A stretch of 64,000 nt of DNA from Dysidea avara (GCF_963678975.1 NC_089279.1:27957609-28021608), one strand, 5' to 3'. Shown: positions 36,476-48,945, counted from the stretch's first letter. Notes: generated by a model not told the origin, from the sequence alone. Numbers and translations: made by a program.

Positions 36476-39400
36476 ATTTTCATCTCATATTTGTATGGTT
36501 TTCAACTACAACATTCTGAGAGGCGCCATTTATTTTCGTTACTATTTGATAGCAGTACCTATTTCACACTTTGCCCACTTTTGTTTGTATGTCTAATTAT
36601 ATTTCCCAGCATTCTTAAGTATGTGTATTTAACAAACTTGCCCACAATTATAATTTCTAATTGTGTTACTATTGTAGGTCCAAAGAATGTATGAAGGTTT
36701 GCCAAGGGAGGCAGCTCAATATTTTTGTAGCACATGCCATATTTGCCAGCTGAAGCAGCCACAGAATTGTACTGCTCCTTTGAAGCCAATCATTTCATCA
36801 GGATTTTTAACACGTTGTCAGGTTTGTTGTGGGAGAGAGTATAATTTACATAGAGGATTATTCACTCTTGCTTATTTTAGATTGATTTGATAGATATGAG
36901 GCACATGCCAGATGATTCTTATTGCTACATTGCACATTACATGGACCACTGGTCAAAGTTTCACGTGCTATGGCCACTGATAAACAAGAGTGCCGTTGAA
37001 GTAGCTAGTGGGCTTGTGCACAAGGTTTTCCCATATTTTGGGCTCCCCAAAATATTGCAGTCAGATAATGGAAGGGAATTTGTTAATGAAGTTATTAGAG
37101 AGATATTGAAATCGTGGCCAGGAGAAGTGACAATAATCAATGGTATAGACCTCGCCATTCACAGTCACAAGGTTTAATTGAAAAGGGCAACCATCTTGTA
37201 GAAATGCAGTTGCAAGCATTTAAATGTGAGCACAAGGATTCCAACTGTGTACCGTGGACTGACTGGCTGCCACGTATTCAATGTAAGTACTATAGTATGA
37301 GCCCAACTAATATGTAATGTGCTCTTGCAGATAATTTAAATGTTCAAGTGTGTCGCACTTTAAAACAAAGCCCATATGAAGTGGTGTTTGGCCAGCCACC
37401 AAGGTTAACCCCATTTGCTGAACTTCCCGAAGGAGTTGACCATTGTATAATGGAAGAGGATTTAACTGATCTTATCAAAGATGGTTAGTGGTTCAATAGT
37501 GATGTAAAAAAATCATGTGGCGCTTTCAACTAGATGATGTGTCACTGCCATTTGATGAATTACCACCAACTGTGTTTCCACCAACATCTAGTTCAAGGAT
37601 GTCACCACAACAACTGAGTAGAAGTACATCACCACCATCAAAGGTTAAGCAAGGATTAAACGTGTAGAGGAAATTCCATATAGTGCTGTGGAAGATGATT
37701 GCCGGCGTAGAAGTCACGGTTGATGGTTTCTTTTTAGTGTAATGTATAAATTTCTAGTAGTTTGTTTTTTTACCGCAATTGGTTTAGCCATATGGTGAAG
37801 AAAGTTCAAGAATATTATCCTACTGAACCATCAAATCAGAAGACTGAGCAAGGATATGTAATGGACAGTGTTGCTTAATGCTTAAAGCAGATTGCACTCC
37901 ATTGTCTTTCAGACATGCTCACAGCGTTATCCTTGATTAACAGCCATGCTCTTTAATACAACAACGCTGCTCTTAAGTGCTTAACAGATATGGCTAAACT
38001 TAGACAGGCTTTAGTTTTGAGAAAAATGCTCAGCAAGTCACATTTGGTAACTGCCTCTAAGTTAAACATTGTAGACAAAACTTATGTGCATGCATTGGTT
38101 TGACATCCAGGTCAATAGTATGGTGTTCACATGCATTTAGTAGTAGTATAGTGCATCAATAGAAGTCAATGCCTTGTGATAATTATAATCCTGTGGAGAA
38201 AAAAAAAATTTTTTTGTTTATTTAGAACCATTGAATGACTATTGCCATTCTTGTGGAATGATTGGTTTGGTGGGTGATGATACAACTCCCTTGGTGAGCT
38301 CAAGTTACATTAACGAATCTTGTATTTATGTGTGTGAACTCTGTAGGTCAGGTGCAATAGTTGCTCATGGGGGTACCACAGACAGTGCTTAAGAAGGCAT
38401 GAAGTGACAATCTCATAGGACGAAAACAGTTTTAACTTTGTAGGGCCATGCTGTTCAAAGAATGGTGTGTATAGCTAACTGCTGTATTGGAGCTAATTCC
38501 AAGTTAAAATTGTAACTTTGTCACAAGCTGAATTTGAATATTAAAAAATCAATCAGTTAGATCTACACTGAATATAAATATTGTGTTCTAGCTAGTACAT
38601 CAGAGGCGTGGTGTTGGATGTGTGCTCCATGCAGGAACTTGATCAGACAGAATGCACCTTATCCAATCCAACTGCAGAGTACGCAAAGGAACCTTGGAGG
38701 GAGAGATAGTCAATACAGAGAAAGCGGAACCGTCTTGACCCATGCTCCTGGTATAGTAAACGTAGCTATTAAGGGGCCTTATTAAAGTTATATAAAAGAA
38801 AATGAAAAAATTGGATCACATCAGACCATTAGAATCATTAATAACCAGGCGTAAACACAATAATTATTGGTAGCATCATTTGCAATCATGCAGCCATGCC
38901 ATCTATACCAATCTGTGGGCAGAGCAGCAAACTTCCCAATCTGTGGGGCTTATTACACCTCTCTGAAAGCAGCCATAATACGCACTTGATCAGCCAAGAA
39001 CGTAACGGCGGTACACTGAATGGACCAGAATCCAAAGAGTTCATAAAATGCGCAGCTCTTACGGTAGTTCACAAATTGCGCAACAATTTATAAACTGCGC
39101 AAATTCACAGATTGCGCCTAACAGCTTGTCGTGTTTAACGCGCACTTCTGAAGCGCACTTGATATTGGAAAACCGGGCCACACTACAGCTACCTTAACCA
39201 TCTCCGTTCACGTATGAACCTTTAACCTTCGTGGATAGTGACAAATGGTTTGTACTTTGAAACTACATCAAGTGAACAAGATCAAATAAGCGTACACATT
39301 CCTTATAAGCGCCACATTAACCAAAAAAATGTTTCCATGAGCTACATATTTAAAGGTAGATTTCTCATTCATGACAACTTGAAAGCAAACAAAAATTGCT

Positions 39401-40161
39401 GCATAGCTCTACCACACATAATTCTATTTCACCAAGAGAAATCAGTTTTGTAGCTGATTGGGATCCAGCTACCTGCATGTTTGAAATTCAGCTTTGATCA
39501 ATTATACGATGCTACTTAATTACATAACGGATTAATCAACAACTACAATTTTTTGTAGGATACATTTACTTCATCCTCTACACAATTTTATTAAAAAATG
39601 AAGCTTTTCAACAATGGCACTATGATATACCAGAATCCGCAAGTATTAATGCCGAGTCAGCAGTCGGGATATTCTCAGTTTTTAGTCCTTCTCACTTCAG
39701 AACATTTTAAATTTTGTTGGCTACATACAATCCAAATTTGGAGATAATTGCACTTGTCATCTTGGAGAATTTAGCAAAAGCAAAAAATTTTAGTACATAT
39801 TTTTAAAATTTGTATCTCTGGACAGTAGACATGCATCCACATAAAAACCAATGTATGACATGAACAAACACTACTGTATAAACTGACAAATTTTCATATA
39901 ATTTGATGCACTGCTTCTGCCACAAAGAGTGCATCTTTTTGTCCTTGATAATATACCATTTGTGTTTGATGACAAGCCACGCCCCTAATGATTTTTATGA
40001 TATGGGCATCATCACCATGACCTAAACACCCATTGTTTTAGTAAAACAAAATGAATAGTTTAGTGTGCAGGCATTTATGCAATGAAAGGACTGAGCACAG
40101 AAAACCTATTAGAACTTGACGAAGGCTACGCCCCCAGGCTGTTTTTTTGGTGGTCAATGAT

Positions 40162-40585
40162 TAGGGATGCGGCGATTATGCCGGCATAATTTCGGGCATA
40201 ATAGGTATGTGTGGGAATCAGGAATTATGCTAGCATTTTGAGGTGATCATAAAGCTTTAACAGTAGGAAAATCTGTAGATTGAACATTTCCATTAAAAAA
40301 GATCGAGATACCCTAATAGAGCAGTCAAAAAATACAACAGCCACTATTATTTACTCTAATAAAGCAGTCACATTGAAATACAATACTCTAATACAGCAAC
40401 CATCTAAAGAATTCAAGACTATTTGAAGCTTAAGCATCAATGAAAATGGTCTGATACAACATTATTAGCCAATTATGATGGCATAATTTTGGGAATAATG
40501 GGAAATTCTCAAAAGCATAATTGGTGATTTCTCACTGCTCAAAAGCATAATGCTCAATTTTTGGAGCATAATAGCCTCATGCCTA
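40162..40585. mobile_element. hAT-like short element, family GCATAAT, copy 1
   Basis: The 424-bp unit runs from TAGGGATGCGGCGATTATG to CATAATAGCCTCATGCCTA and is flanked by the perfect 8-bp repeat TCAATGAT (40154-40161 and 40586-40593). The other arm of the host palindrome has a single uninterrupted TCAATGATAAATGG, i.e. the empty site. Many GGCATAAT/ATTATGCC palindromic units lie inside, with the shared module AAAAAGATCGAGATACCCTA (40296-40326 region). Confidence 0.8.
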
Positions 40586-42006
40586 TCAATGATAAATGGA
40601 CATCATATTGATGTAATGGTATGGATATAGACTGCCTAAAATCAGTTTCTGGTATGTACAACATTGCCAAACTTGCATGGCAACACTAGATTTTTTTTTA
40701 CTTGCACCACCACAGACAGGTATATACTCTCTGTGCAAGTAAGTACATTAATATTTTATGCACACATAAAGATGAATTGATCATGATGCAAGTATTATAA
40801 GTTTGGCAATGTTGTACGTACCAGAAACTGATTTTAAGCAGTCTATCCATACCATTACATCAATATGATGTCCATTTATCATTGACCACCAAAAACTGCC
40901 TGGGGGCGTAGCCTTCGTCAAGTTCTAATAGGTTTTCTGTGCTCAGTCCTTTCATTGCATAAATGCCTGCACACTAAACTATTCATTTTGTTTTACTAAA
41001 ACAATGGGTGTTTAGGTCATGGTGATGATGCCCATATCATAAAAATCATTAGGGGCGTGGCTTGTCATCAAACACAAATGGTATATTATCAAGGACAAAA
41101 AGATGCACTCTTTGTGGCAGAATCAGTGCATCAAATTATATGAAAATTTGTCAGTTTATACAGTAGTGCTTGTTCATGTCATACGTTGGTTTTTATGTGG
41201 ATGCATGTCTACTGTCCAGAGATACAAATTTTAAAAATATGTACTAAAATTTTTTGCTTTTGCTAAATTCTCCAAGATGACAAGTGCAATTATCTCCAAA
41301 TTTGGATTGTATGTAGCCAACAAAATTTAAAATGTTCTGAAGTGAGAAGGACTAAAAACTGAGAATATCCCGACTGCTGACTCGGCATTAATACTTGCGG
41401 ATTCTGGTATATCATAGTGCCATTGTTGAAAAGCTTCATTTTTTAATAAAATTGTGTAGAGGATGAAGTAAATGTATCCTACAAAAAATTGTAGTTGTTG
41501 ATTAATCCGTTATGTAATTAAGTAGCATCGTATAATTGATCAAAGCTGAATTTCAAACATGCAGGTAGCTGGATCCCAATCAGCTACAAAACTGATCTCT
41601 CTTGGTGAAATAGAATTATGTGTGGTAGAGCTATGCAGCAATTTTTGTTTGCTTTCAAGTTGTCATGAATGAGAAATCTACCTTTAAATATGTAGCTCAT
41701 GGAAACATTTTTTTGGTTAATGTGGCGCTTATAAGGAATGTGTACGCTTATTTGATCTTGTTCACTTGATGTAGTTTCAAAGTACAAACCATTTGTCACT
41801 ATCCACGAAGGTTAAAGGTTCATACGTGAACGGAGATGGTTAAGGTAGCTGTAGTGTGGCCCTGTTTTCCACTATCAAGTGCGCTTCAGAAGTGCGCGTT
41901 AAACACGACAAGCAGTCTGAAGATGTAGGGTACCCTAAGGGTCAAGGCGGCATTTTTTGGCAAGTTTCTTGTATCGTGGTGTTCACTGTTACAGTAAATG
42001 CTAATA

Positions 42007-42290
42007 TTCTGGAATGTCCTATCCTTTCGGAAACCCTGGGCACCAGCTCTTGACATTAGCTGCCAGTGTGCCAGGCAAGAGGATAATCAATTGTACGTTT
42101 GTTCTTGCAAATATTGCGCCCTCCCATGTATTTATATGCTGGGCTGTTGACAGAAGCCAGTCCATATGTACTCTCTGCCCAGACCGCTTTTTCTTTTTTG
42201 TATTTGGGTGGGGGGGAACTACCCTAAAAACTGAGGATTCAAGATGTGAGGCATTCGAAGTGGATATTTAGCAGGTCATAGGCTACAGTT
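42007..42290 (+). pseudogene. Duplicated gene tail, copy 1
   Basis: This segment matches 44222-44500: AATATTC before the last exon, AGCTGCCAGTGTGCYWGGCA, then GCTGGGCTGTTGACAGAAGC. In this copy the last-exon equivalent would end CPILSETLGTSS before a stop at 42051-42053, and the homologous reading in the other copy is CPKFQKPRGISP. The palindrome at 33051-42006 is joined directly to its left, so the upstream exon is missing. Confidence 0.4.
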
Positions 42291-42358
42291 TTTGAAATTT
42301 ATGTAGCCAGTCATTAGCTACTAGCTAGAGTGTGTTACGAAGGGGCCACTCTTGTTGA

Positions 42359-42992
42359 TAGTCTCGCGTGGCCAGACCTCTATTTCTCGGCACGGCGCTT
42401 ATCGATAAAAATTATAAGCGCCTGCTCGAAATAGGGTCTGGTCCAGAATCAATAGGCAACTCGTTCTCACACCTTGAAAGTGTTAACCAGTATTTCGTCA
42501 TAAAACGTAAACTTCCTTTTACATTATAAGACACATGTGACTGTAACAAGGATATTTATTGTCATTAACACATGTGTTAGCATGGTGAAAGCACTTGAAG
42601 TTCGAGCGCGAACGGACGAGGAAACCAGGTAGATGACGGCCGTGTGTGCGCTTTGCCTGGTTTCTGTGGAAAATGCCAGAGAGATCAGAGACAGAAGGAG
42701 GTTGTATGGCTCGATCCTTTGTCACCTCCATCAGACTCACGATACTGCGATATAAAACTTCGCGGTAAACACTCTAGTAAAGACTAGACAAATTCAAGCG
42801 CCCTCTGTGCTTATAACTTAAAAGGAAACAACGAGTTGTGACGATTCACTAATTAAACACCCCGAGCCATGGCTTGGGGTGTGAAAACGAGTTGCCTATT
42901 GATTCTGGACCAGACCCTATTTCGAGCAGGCACTTATAATTTTTATCGATAAGTGCCGTGCCGAGAAATAGAGGTCTGGCCACACGAGACTA
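42359..42992. mobile_element. Palindromic Mutator-like element, second copy
   Basis: The 634-bp unit starts TAGTCTCGCGTGGCCAGACC and ends in GGTCTGGCCACACGAGACTA, flanked by a perfect 9-bp repeat TCTTGTTGA (42350-42358 and 42993-43001). Outer arms of about 200 bp match those of 32284-32868, but the central part is different, so the family varies in its core. The GCGCTTATCGATAA...TTATAAGCGCC stem recurs in each arm. Confidence 0.8.
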
Positions 42993-43433
42993 TCTTGTTG
43001 ATACTGTAACATTGTTGCCTAATTTTAATGTACTACCAGCAAGGAAGACCATGTGGATATGCGATGAGCCTGCAGCATTTTCTGTGAATTTTCTCAGCTT
43101 CCCACTAGCTTGGCTTCTATCTAAACTTCTATATTCCCTACCTTACAATAACTTCTTTGCTTGATTGCTCCTTTTATCATGTGTTGGTTGTTACGATCAC
43201 GACTGATTCATCATAACAATGTTAAACACATATACTACAGTCATACAGTATAGTTACATCATCAATCATTACGTAATCAGTCATACATCATTGCTATAAT
43301 GCATCATCATAGAATACATCACTATGTTACATTGGTAGCTACATTTAACTCAGTCAGTGCGTGTAGAGAGTTCAGATGTGTGACAAATCGTCCTGTAGCT
43401 AGAGAGCTGCTTAACTACAAGAAGGTGCCGTAC

Positions 43434-43749
43434 TAGAGGTGCACTGATATCAATATTCCAATAACTGATATTAACTAATATCAACAAGCCGATAAACATA
43501 GCATAGATTTTTCTTTAAACATTTTAAATTCTGTTGTAAAGCAACAGAGAAACACATGTTTATGGGTAGCTGTGTCAGTAGAAAAACATGATTATGTTCA
43601 AGGTTGTAGTCTCAATTTTTGTATAAGCTATGGAAGCCCTACATGATTCAACCAAATTGTATTTGTGCATTGTCACACATCTTGCTGATCCCATGCCGAT
43701 ACACAAAAAGAAGGCCAATATAGCCAATCCGATTATCGGTTGAGCTCTA
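43434..43749. mobile_element. Diverged relative of the CCGATAACC hAT-like family
   Basis: It starts TAGAGGTGCACTGATATCAA and contains TCCAATAACTGATATTAACT and CCGATTATCGGTTG, paralleling 11474-11879. The right terminus is disturbed and no 8-bp duplication is evident. An open frame across it is not a gene. Confidence 0.45.
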
Positions 43750-44121
43750 AGCAACACTGGTACATGCATTTATTGATTTTGATGCTTGAGTTTAACTGTT
43801 AGCACACATTGCCAAACCTTAGTTGTTAAAACCATAAAATTTAACTTTATTATTTGGTCAGCCAAGTGAATTTGTCACATTTGTAGTTCAGCCTGTTTAG
43901 ATATATGTAGTAATGCTTGGATATAGATATGTCATGCATTTGTAACAAATGTAATAGACTACATCTAACCATGCCTTCTATGCAGATTGACGATACCTCA
44001 AATAAGGAGGGTAGCTTTTGTGTGTGAAGTGTAATGACTGCAACATAGATGACATCACTCATTCTACTGTAAGGTGTAGAATATTGTTTGTCTAATGCTA
44101 ATGAGTGCTTTTATATTACAG

Positions 44122-44282
44122 GAGCTATTTTAAAGTCAATGTGCACGTAGGAGGTCTGGAAAGGATGACGAGGTAAGAAAAGACTACAATATGTATTATG
44201 TAGTATAATGTAGTAAGTACTAATATTCAGGACAAGCCAGTGTCCTAAGTTTCAGAAACCCAGAGGCATCAGCCCTTGAGTT
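44122..44282 (+). pseudogene. Two terminal exons of a duplicated unknown gene
   Basis: Exon 44122-44172 (acceptor TATTACAG, donor ACGAG|GTAAGA) joins in phase to 44231-44282 (acceptor ATATTCAG, stop TGA). The peptide ends SYFKVNVHVGGLERMTRTSQ and then CPKFQKPRGISP. No upstream exons were identified. The second exon has a paralogue at 42007-42053, so this is a fragment of a repeated gene. Confidence 0.4.
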
Positions 44283-44565
44283 TTTAGCTGCCAGTGTGCT
44301 TGGCAAGAGATAATTGTTTGTTTTAATTGTTGTGCCCCTTTCATGTATTATATGCTGGGCTGTTGACAGAAGCCTGTCCACAAGTTTTTAAAATGTACTG
44401 TGTAAGCTAGTGCTGAAAACAGTGGGAATGTATTGTTGTTAAATTGGATTTAAGGCTCGATTCAAGGTGTGTGACATTTGACATCAACCTATAAACCTAT
44501 ATTGAACCAGGTTATGCATTGGACACGTGACACCATTTTAAGTAAAGATTTATAAATTACCAATA

Positions 44566-44712
44566 CAGTGGAACCTCTCTATTATGGACATTTTGGGACC
44601 TGACTAATTTTAGCTGTGATATTCAGGTTTTCTGAAGTAAGACTTTCCCTGTTGACAGCAAACTTTTTTTTTCTATTCCTTAATAGAGAGTTTGTTAAGA
44701 GAGGTTCCACTG
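44566..44712. mobile_element. pogo-like short element, TA target site
   Basis: The 147-bp unit starts CAGTGGAACCTCTCTATTAT and ends with TTAAGAGAGGTTCCACTG, with TA on each side (44564-44565 and 44713-44714). It is the smallest of three such elements in the window and has no CTATTAGAG motif. Confidence 0.7.
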
Positions 44713-44714
44713 TA

Positions 44715-45854
44715 CTCACAAGAAGGTAAATGGAGGTAAGTCCATGAATATTTTGCGTTCGCGCTCATAACTTATGGCTAACAGAACCAATTATAACCAA
44801 CTTTGGGTAAAAGCAACATACAGTACATCTATGCATACCGAATTGTAAATGATTCGACAAAGCCATTAAGGAGATATGGCACAAAGTATCTGCCTGTGTT
44901 GAAAAATGCGTATGGAGTAACTTCATGAGAATCATTGACAGTAAGCCAGCAAACACCACCAATCTTGCTGTAATGTAAGGAAACAGTCTTACTTTGTTAT
45001 CAAACCTGCTAGAAACATCAGTCCTTAACTCAGCTGCCATTAACTTGTAGTGCTGGAGGTAGCGCTGAAGGAAAATTTTGTGCAAGCGTAGTCACAATAT
45101 GCCACTTTTATCAAACTGAACTGTGTTAATAGCTAGAAACTTCTGCTTTGGTACAAGTAATCAAAATGTCATGGTGTATCTTCTACAAGAAAGTTAGATG
45201 ATTTTGTCGAGTGGTTCAGGTGTCACTTTTGTTCAGGTGTCACAGTGGTTCAGGTACCCCAGGTGTCACTTTGATAAAACCAGGCTGTCGCAAAAACCAT
45301 AGTAGCTAGAAACTTCTACAGGTATTTACTGTACCTGGTGTATCTCTAGTTCACAAATACCATAAGCATATTTAATTTCGTGGGTAAATTTTCGTGGTTT
45401 GCCAAAAACACAAATTTGAAAGTGTATTAAATTTTGTGGGTATAATTTTTGTGATTTAATCTCGACGAGCGAGTTGATTTTCTCAAGGAGCCGCGTGGGG
45501 AGCAAATTCATGCTGTAAAGTTTACATGTAACCTTTACCTCGATATCAGTAGCTAGCTCAGTCTAGTAACGATTGATACATTACCGATGGTGCCACGAGG
45601 AGGGGGTGTGTACAAAGAATCTTGCAAATTTTACGCTATGGTAACTACAGCTGCAGCTCACTGATTCCAATGGCTTAGCACTGGAAGATTGATACATATG
45701 TATTGGCTAATGATTCTGTTTTTCTTTTTTAATCTAGATGTCAGTTGAAAGTGGTTCTATAGAACAAGTGATAAAAACCACCCCTTGTTTACTCTTTGCA
45801 AAAGGACAGCCAAAATCACCCCCCCTCACCTCACATGCTGAAATTACTAGTGAC
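44715..45854. other. Non-coding stretch
   Basis: AATTTCGTGGGTAAATTTTC-like units near 45375-45460 resemble a repeat. Open frames at 44765-45085 and 45326-45511 lack support. Confidence 0.35.
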
Positions 45855-45971
45855 AGGGGCAGAGCTAAGGGCCAATCAATGGGGGGGAGGGCACCCTAGG
45901 GGAAGTGACTTTGCAAATGCCCCCTACCTCACGATTCGGATGGCAAGTGCCCCCCTGCTCCACTACCCTTG
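45855..45971. mobile_element. Tiny element with 9-bp direct flanks
   Basis: 117 bp (AGGGGCAGAGCTAAGGG ... CCACTACCCTTG) lies between identical 9-bp repeats ACTAGTGAC (45846-45854 and 45972-45980). The GGGGGG/CCCCC blocks resemble the interior of CAGGGGCG-type elements. It may be an internally deleted derivative. Confidence 0.45.
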
Positions 45972-46253
45972 ACTAGTGACTATTGTTGAGCCACAAAAAC
46001 CAGGTGAATATTGAATTTTGTAGGATGGTGATGCACACAGATCTGCTAAAACTTTATTGGCCATCCTCCATCAACACGTTGACCTGTAGTGCACCTTACA
46101 ATGGTTTGTGTGAAGCAGTTGTGTCTGCTAATTGTCTTTCTAATGCAGTTGTGAAAACTGTGGTGTATATGTTGCCTAAAATTTCTGTACTCTGCGTGAA
46201 GTGGGGTGATCTAATTGTGAAACTTTGTAATTTTGATGAAAATGAAAGTGATA

Positions 46254-46470
46254 CCGTATGCCTGGTACATTTGGCGAACATTAAATTTGGCGATTTGAAA
46301 GAAACAACGGTTTGGCGGACATTTAGTTTGGCGGATTGCATGAATGTTGTACTATGCTAAACTAGTACTGGGTAGATAATTTACATTGGCGGTGACTTTA
46401 ATTTGGCGATTTCAGCTAAGTTCGCCAAACCACCAAATTAAAATCACCGCCAAATGTACCCTGCATACGG
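46254..46470. mobile_element. TTTGGCG short element with TA target site
   Basis: The 217-bp unit has ends CCGTATGCCTGGTACATTTG and CAAATGTACCCTGCATACGG, with TA on each side. The interior repeats TTTGGCGATTT and TTTGGCGGA in both orientations. An open frame starting at 45983 runs into it and is not supported as a gene. Confidence 0.65.
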
Positions 46471-47253
46471 TATGATGGAATGGTGCATGTGAAATTTGTG
46501 TGATGTAAATGTGAATCATGTGATGTTGACGTGATCGATGTGTGGAATGTCTGCCACTGTAGTGAAATTCAACTGTGATCATGTGAAAGTGAATTGTACA
46601 AATCTTAACTATGTATCTCAATTGTGAGATGTTAAGAGGACCACCACAATAAGACCACCTCATTATAGCATTATAGTGACCATGTCAAGTGTACTTCATG
46701 ACCTCATTAATAAGACCCCCTCCATGTCAAAAGGTTCCAAATTATCAAGGTGTACTTGATTACCTCAAATAATGACCATCCCATAAAAGACCACCTTATT
46801 ATAGTGACCATGTCAAATGTACAGCTAAGGTGTACTTCACGACCTTGTAAATAATACCACTCCGTGATAATGACACTTTTAAATATGTATGCACTATGGA
46901 TAGTGTGTGCTTTTTGTTAATATAGCCTGGCACCTCCATTGATGAAGGTAGTTGGTAGGAAATGTGAAACACATCTGCTGAGGAAGGTAACTGCACTGAG
47001 GTATCGAGTCTCAACTGTATACAGCTACTTGAAAGATTCTCCGTGATCATGATGTGATTCAGTCAAGGTATGGTGTATGCATAAAATTTGTAACATTTTT
47101 AATGAATGTTTTTTTTTTTAGTGGAAATATGTATGACATTCTTTTTACAAGCACAGCAAACAAACAGACCACACCACACACAACTATGACTATGTATATC
47201 ATATAATATTGTGGTCTACCTGTATACCTATATTGACCTCATCTATTACAATA
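46471..47253. other. Non-coding stretch with degraded GACCAC repeats
   Basis: Phrases such as AGACCACCTCATTATAG, TAGTGACCATGTCAA and GTGTACTTCATGACCTCATT recur. They resemble the GACCACC arms of the foldback at 62734-63619 and are probably an old related copy. Confidence 0.4.
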
Positions 47254-47255
47254 TA

Positions 47256-47468
47256 CAGTGGATCCTCACTAATCCGAACTCCAGTAATCCGAACAGTACA
47301 AATGACTGTTTTATTAGAGTATTTGCAAACAAATGTATGTTCTATTAGAGTAATTGAATTAGGTTCTGTATATAATCAATGGGTTCACTAATCCAAACAA
47401 ATTCACTAATCTGAACAGACTTTTGTCAACTTGAGAACAGAGCTGTTCGGATTAGTGAGGATCCACTG
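47256..47468. mobile_element. pogo-like short element, TA target site
   Basis: The 213-bp unit starts CAGTGGATCCTCACTAATCC and ends GGATTAGTGAGGATCCACTG, with TA on each side. Two CTATTAGAGTA motifs lie at 47303-47352, as in the element at 8189-8426. Confidence 0.7.
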
Positions 47469-47789
47469 TATCACAAATCTGCATGTACGTACATCACCTG
47501 ACGTACATACTTGTGTGTTGTGCGGTTGTATGTACACTACTGCATGGAAGGACCACATTTAGAAGAGAGCGTACATCTGTGTGTATATGCAGTCTATGTT
47601 TTCTCCTTCAGTTTAGTCATGTTTGCTGACATAAGACTGCAGCTTCTAGCTATGATTATTAAACATGATGAACCTGACGCCAATAAGTTTTGGGAATATC
47701 CAGCTTTGGTTATTAAGTAATTCCTTGAATAGACTTGTGGCTATCTGATGGTAACTTAATGCCATTACTGTTATGAGCGTGATTTATCA

Positions 47790-48945
47790 GGGTAGTTGGA
47801 AAACTGAGGCGGGTACGGTCGGACGCGGACACGGACACAGACACGGACACAGACATTTTCAAAAAGGACTTTTACATTTATATAACAGTTATTTTTCATA
47901 CCTAACGCTGTTTTTACAGCAGTCTTCGATCTTTTCATAGCGCTTATCCATTTATAAGCGCACGTGCGAAGGATAGACTAGCACTCTAAAGACCATTATA
48001 GTGTTGTATACGTGCTCTAGAAATCTAATTCAGAGTCACAGAGATTAATCTAGCATGTCCCAACTTAATCTCGTAGGCCAGGTCCTTGAAATCCTCAACA
48101 CTCGGTATAAGCACCTGCGCCTTATACTAAAAAGGCGTAAGATTGTGGATTTGGCCTGCTAAGCTAAGTTTAAGATTAGGTACTGGGCAGTCAGCTCAGC
48201 TGGTTTGCCCAGGGGGTGAAAACCCCAAATGGTACAATCAAATACATACATACATACATGCAATTTGATAATTAATTACAGTAGTGAAGGTTAAGTACGT
48301 AAATAAATTCATCCAAATTTCTTGATTCTATTATATTAATTGGCAACTCATTCCAGTCTTTAACAGTTCTAGGATAATAACTATATTTATAGGTGTTGAG
48401 GGTTGCTTGTGGCAGAATGAAATGATTGGGGTGATGTTGCCTGGTACAAAATTGAGTTCTTTGATAATGTGAGGGGATGGAGATCGGTAGTGTATTATTA
48501 ATTATTTTATAGAATAGTGTTAATCTTGATGACTGACGGCGTTGTTGTAATGTAGGTATACTAAGAGAGGACAATAATGACGTAACACTATTTCTGGAGT
48601 AATCTGATAAAATCCATCGAGCAGCTCTTCTTTGCACCTTTTCTAAGTTGCATGGGGCATACAAGCTAATCTCTACAACTATAAAACTCTGTATTAGACT
48701 TTAGAACATGTGTACAGCACCATTATGGTCTTTGGCATGCTGTGGAGTGCTGGTCTAGTCCTTCGCACGTGCGCTTATAAATGGATAAGCGCTATGAAAG
48801 GATCGACGCCTGGGTCTCGAAGCGAAGACTGCTGTAAAAACAGCATTAGGTATGAAAAATAACTGTTACATAAATGTAAAAGTGCTTTTTGAAAATGTCC
48901 GAGTCCGTGTCCGCGTCCGGCTGTATCCGCCTTTTCCAACTACCC
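47790..48945. mobile_element. Foldback element with ~200-bp arms
   Basis: The left arm (GGGTAGTTGGAAAA, then GGACGCGGACACGGACACAG, then TAACGCTGTTTTTACAGCAG and TAGCGCTTATCCATTTATAA) is the complement of the right arm (48760-48945). The arms contain tandem GGACAC units. Target duplication is not evident. The core holds a LINE fragment on the minus strand. Confidence 0.6.
48272..48664 (-). pseudogene. LINE reverse-transcriptase C-terminal fragment
   Basis: A 130-codon minus-strand frame begins LEKVQRRAARWILSDYSRNS and ends with YYPRTVKDWNELPINIIESR and a short tail, the typical C-terminal region of CR1/L2-like reverse transcriptases. Beyond the stop the 3' end contains an (ATGT)n tract near 48243-48258 (complement), in line with a LINE 3' terminus. 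The catalytic core is absent. It is nested between the arms of the foldback at 47790-48945. Confidence 0.7.

Larger units (their letters stand above)
33436..38785 (+). pseudogene. Decayed Ginger1 integrase gene with C-terminal PHD finger
   Basis: Exons recognised: 33436-33877, 36678-36821, 36881-37282, 37331-37483, 37534-about 37715, 38226-38293, 38347-about 38463 and about 38596-38785. The start MSKEGHRELFEKFCRTKYFD resembles the N-terminus of KRBA2-like integrase proteins. An HHCC finger follows (HVHSTENWH, then CSTCHIC across the first intron), then the integrase core with D (QIDLIDMRH), D (QSDNGREFVNE) and the E after GRPRHSQSQG. A PHD finger closes the protein: CHSCG, RCNSCSWGYHRQC, WMCAPC. 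Defects: frame changes near 33636 and near 33810, a TAG near 33740, a 2-nt insertion near 37143 just before the conserved RPRHSQSQG, another frame change near 37645 and a TAG near 38418. Intron 1 (2.8 kb) holds later insertions. It cannot make the full protein as read. Confidence 0.8.
33159..39123 (+). mobile_element. Ginger1-like DNA transposon, 5965 bp
   Basis: The terminal inverted repeats are 39 bp and perfect (33159-33197, TGTTAGGCGCAATCTGTGAA..., and 39085-39123). They are flanked by the 4-bp duplication GCTT (33155-33158 and 39124-39127). The opposite arm of the host palindrome preserves the empty site (AGACTGCTTGTCGTG, read on the complement of about 41908-41922), which confirms both ends. 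Subterminal regions are packed with TGCGCA and TTTATAAATTGCGCA units. The element encodes an integrase with an HHCC finger, a DDE-type core and a C-terminal PHD finger, as in the Ginger1 group related to retroelement integrases. The gene is decayed. Confidence 0.85.
33051..42006. mobile_element. Long foldback palindrome, arms ~1.2 kb, with two nested insertions
   Basis: After removing the insertions at 33159-39127 and 40162-40593, the left arm (33051 to about 40674) and right arm (about 40799-42006) are near-identical inverted copies of about 1.2 kb around a spacer of about 124 bp. Both arms encode the same 71-codon frame (39238-39453 and 41584-41799; one Lys/Arg difference), which is probably incidental. 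The outer ends read GCATTTACTGCAACAGTGAA and the complement of GCATTTACTGTAACAGTGAA. It could be a foldback element or an inverted duplication. Its right end abuts a segment that is paralogous to 44222-44500. Confidence 0.7.
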
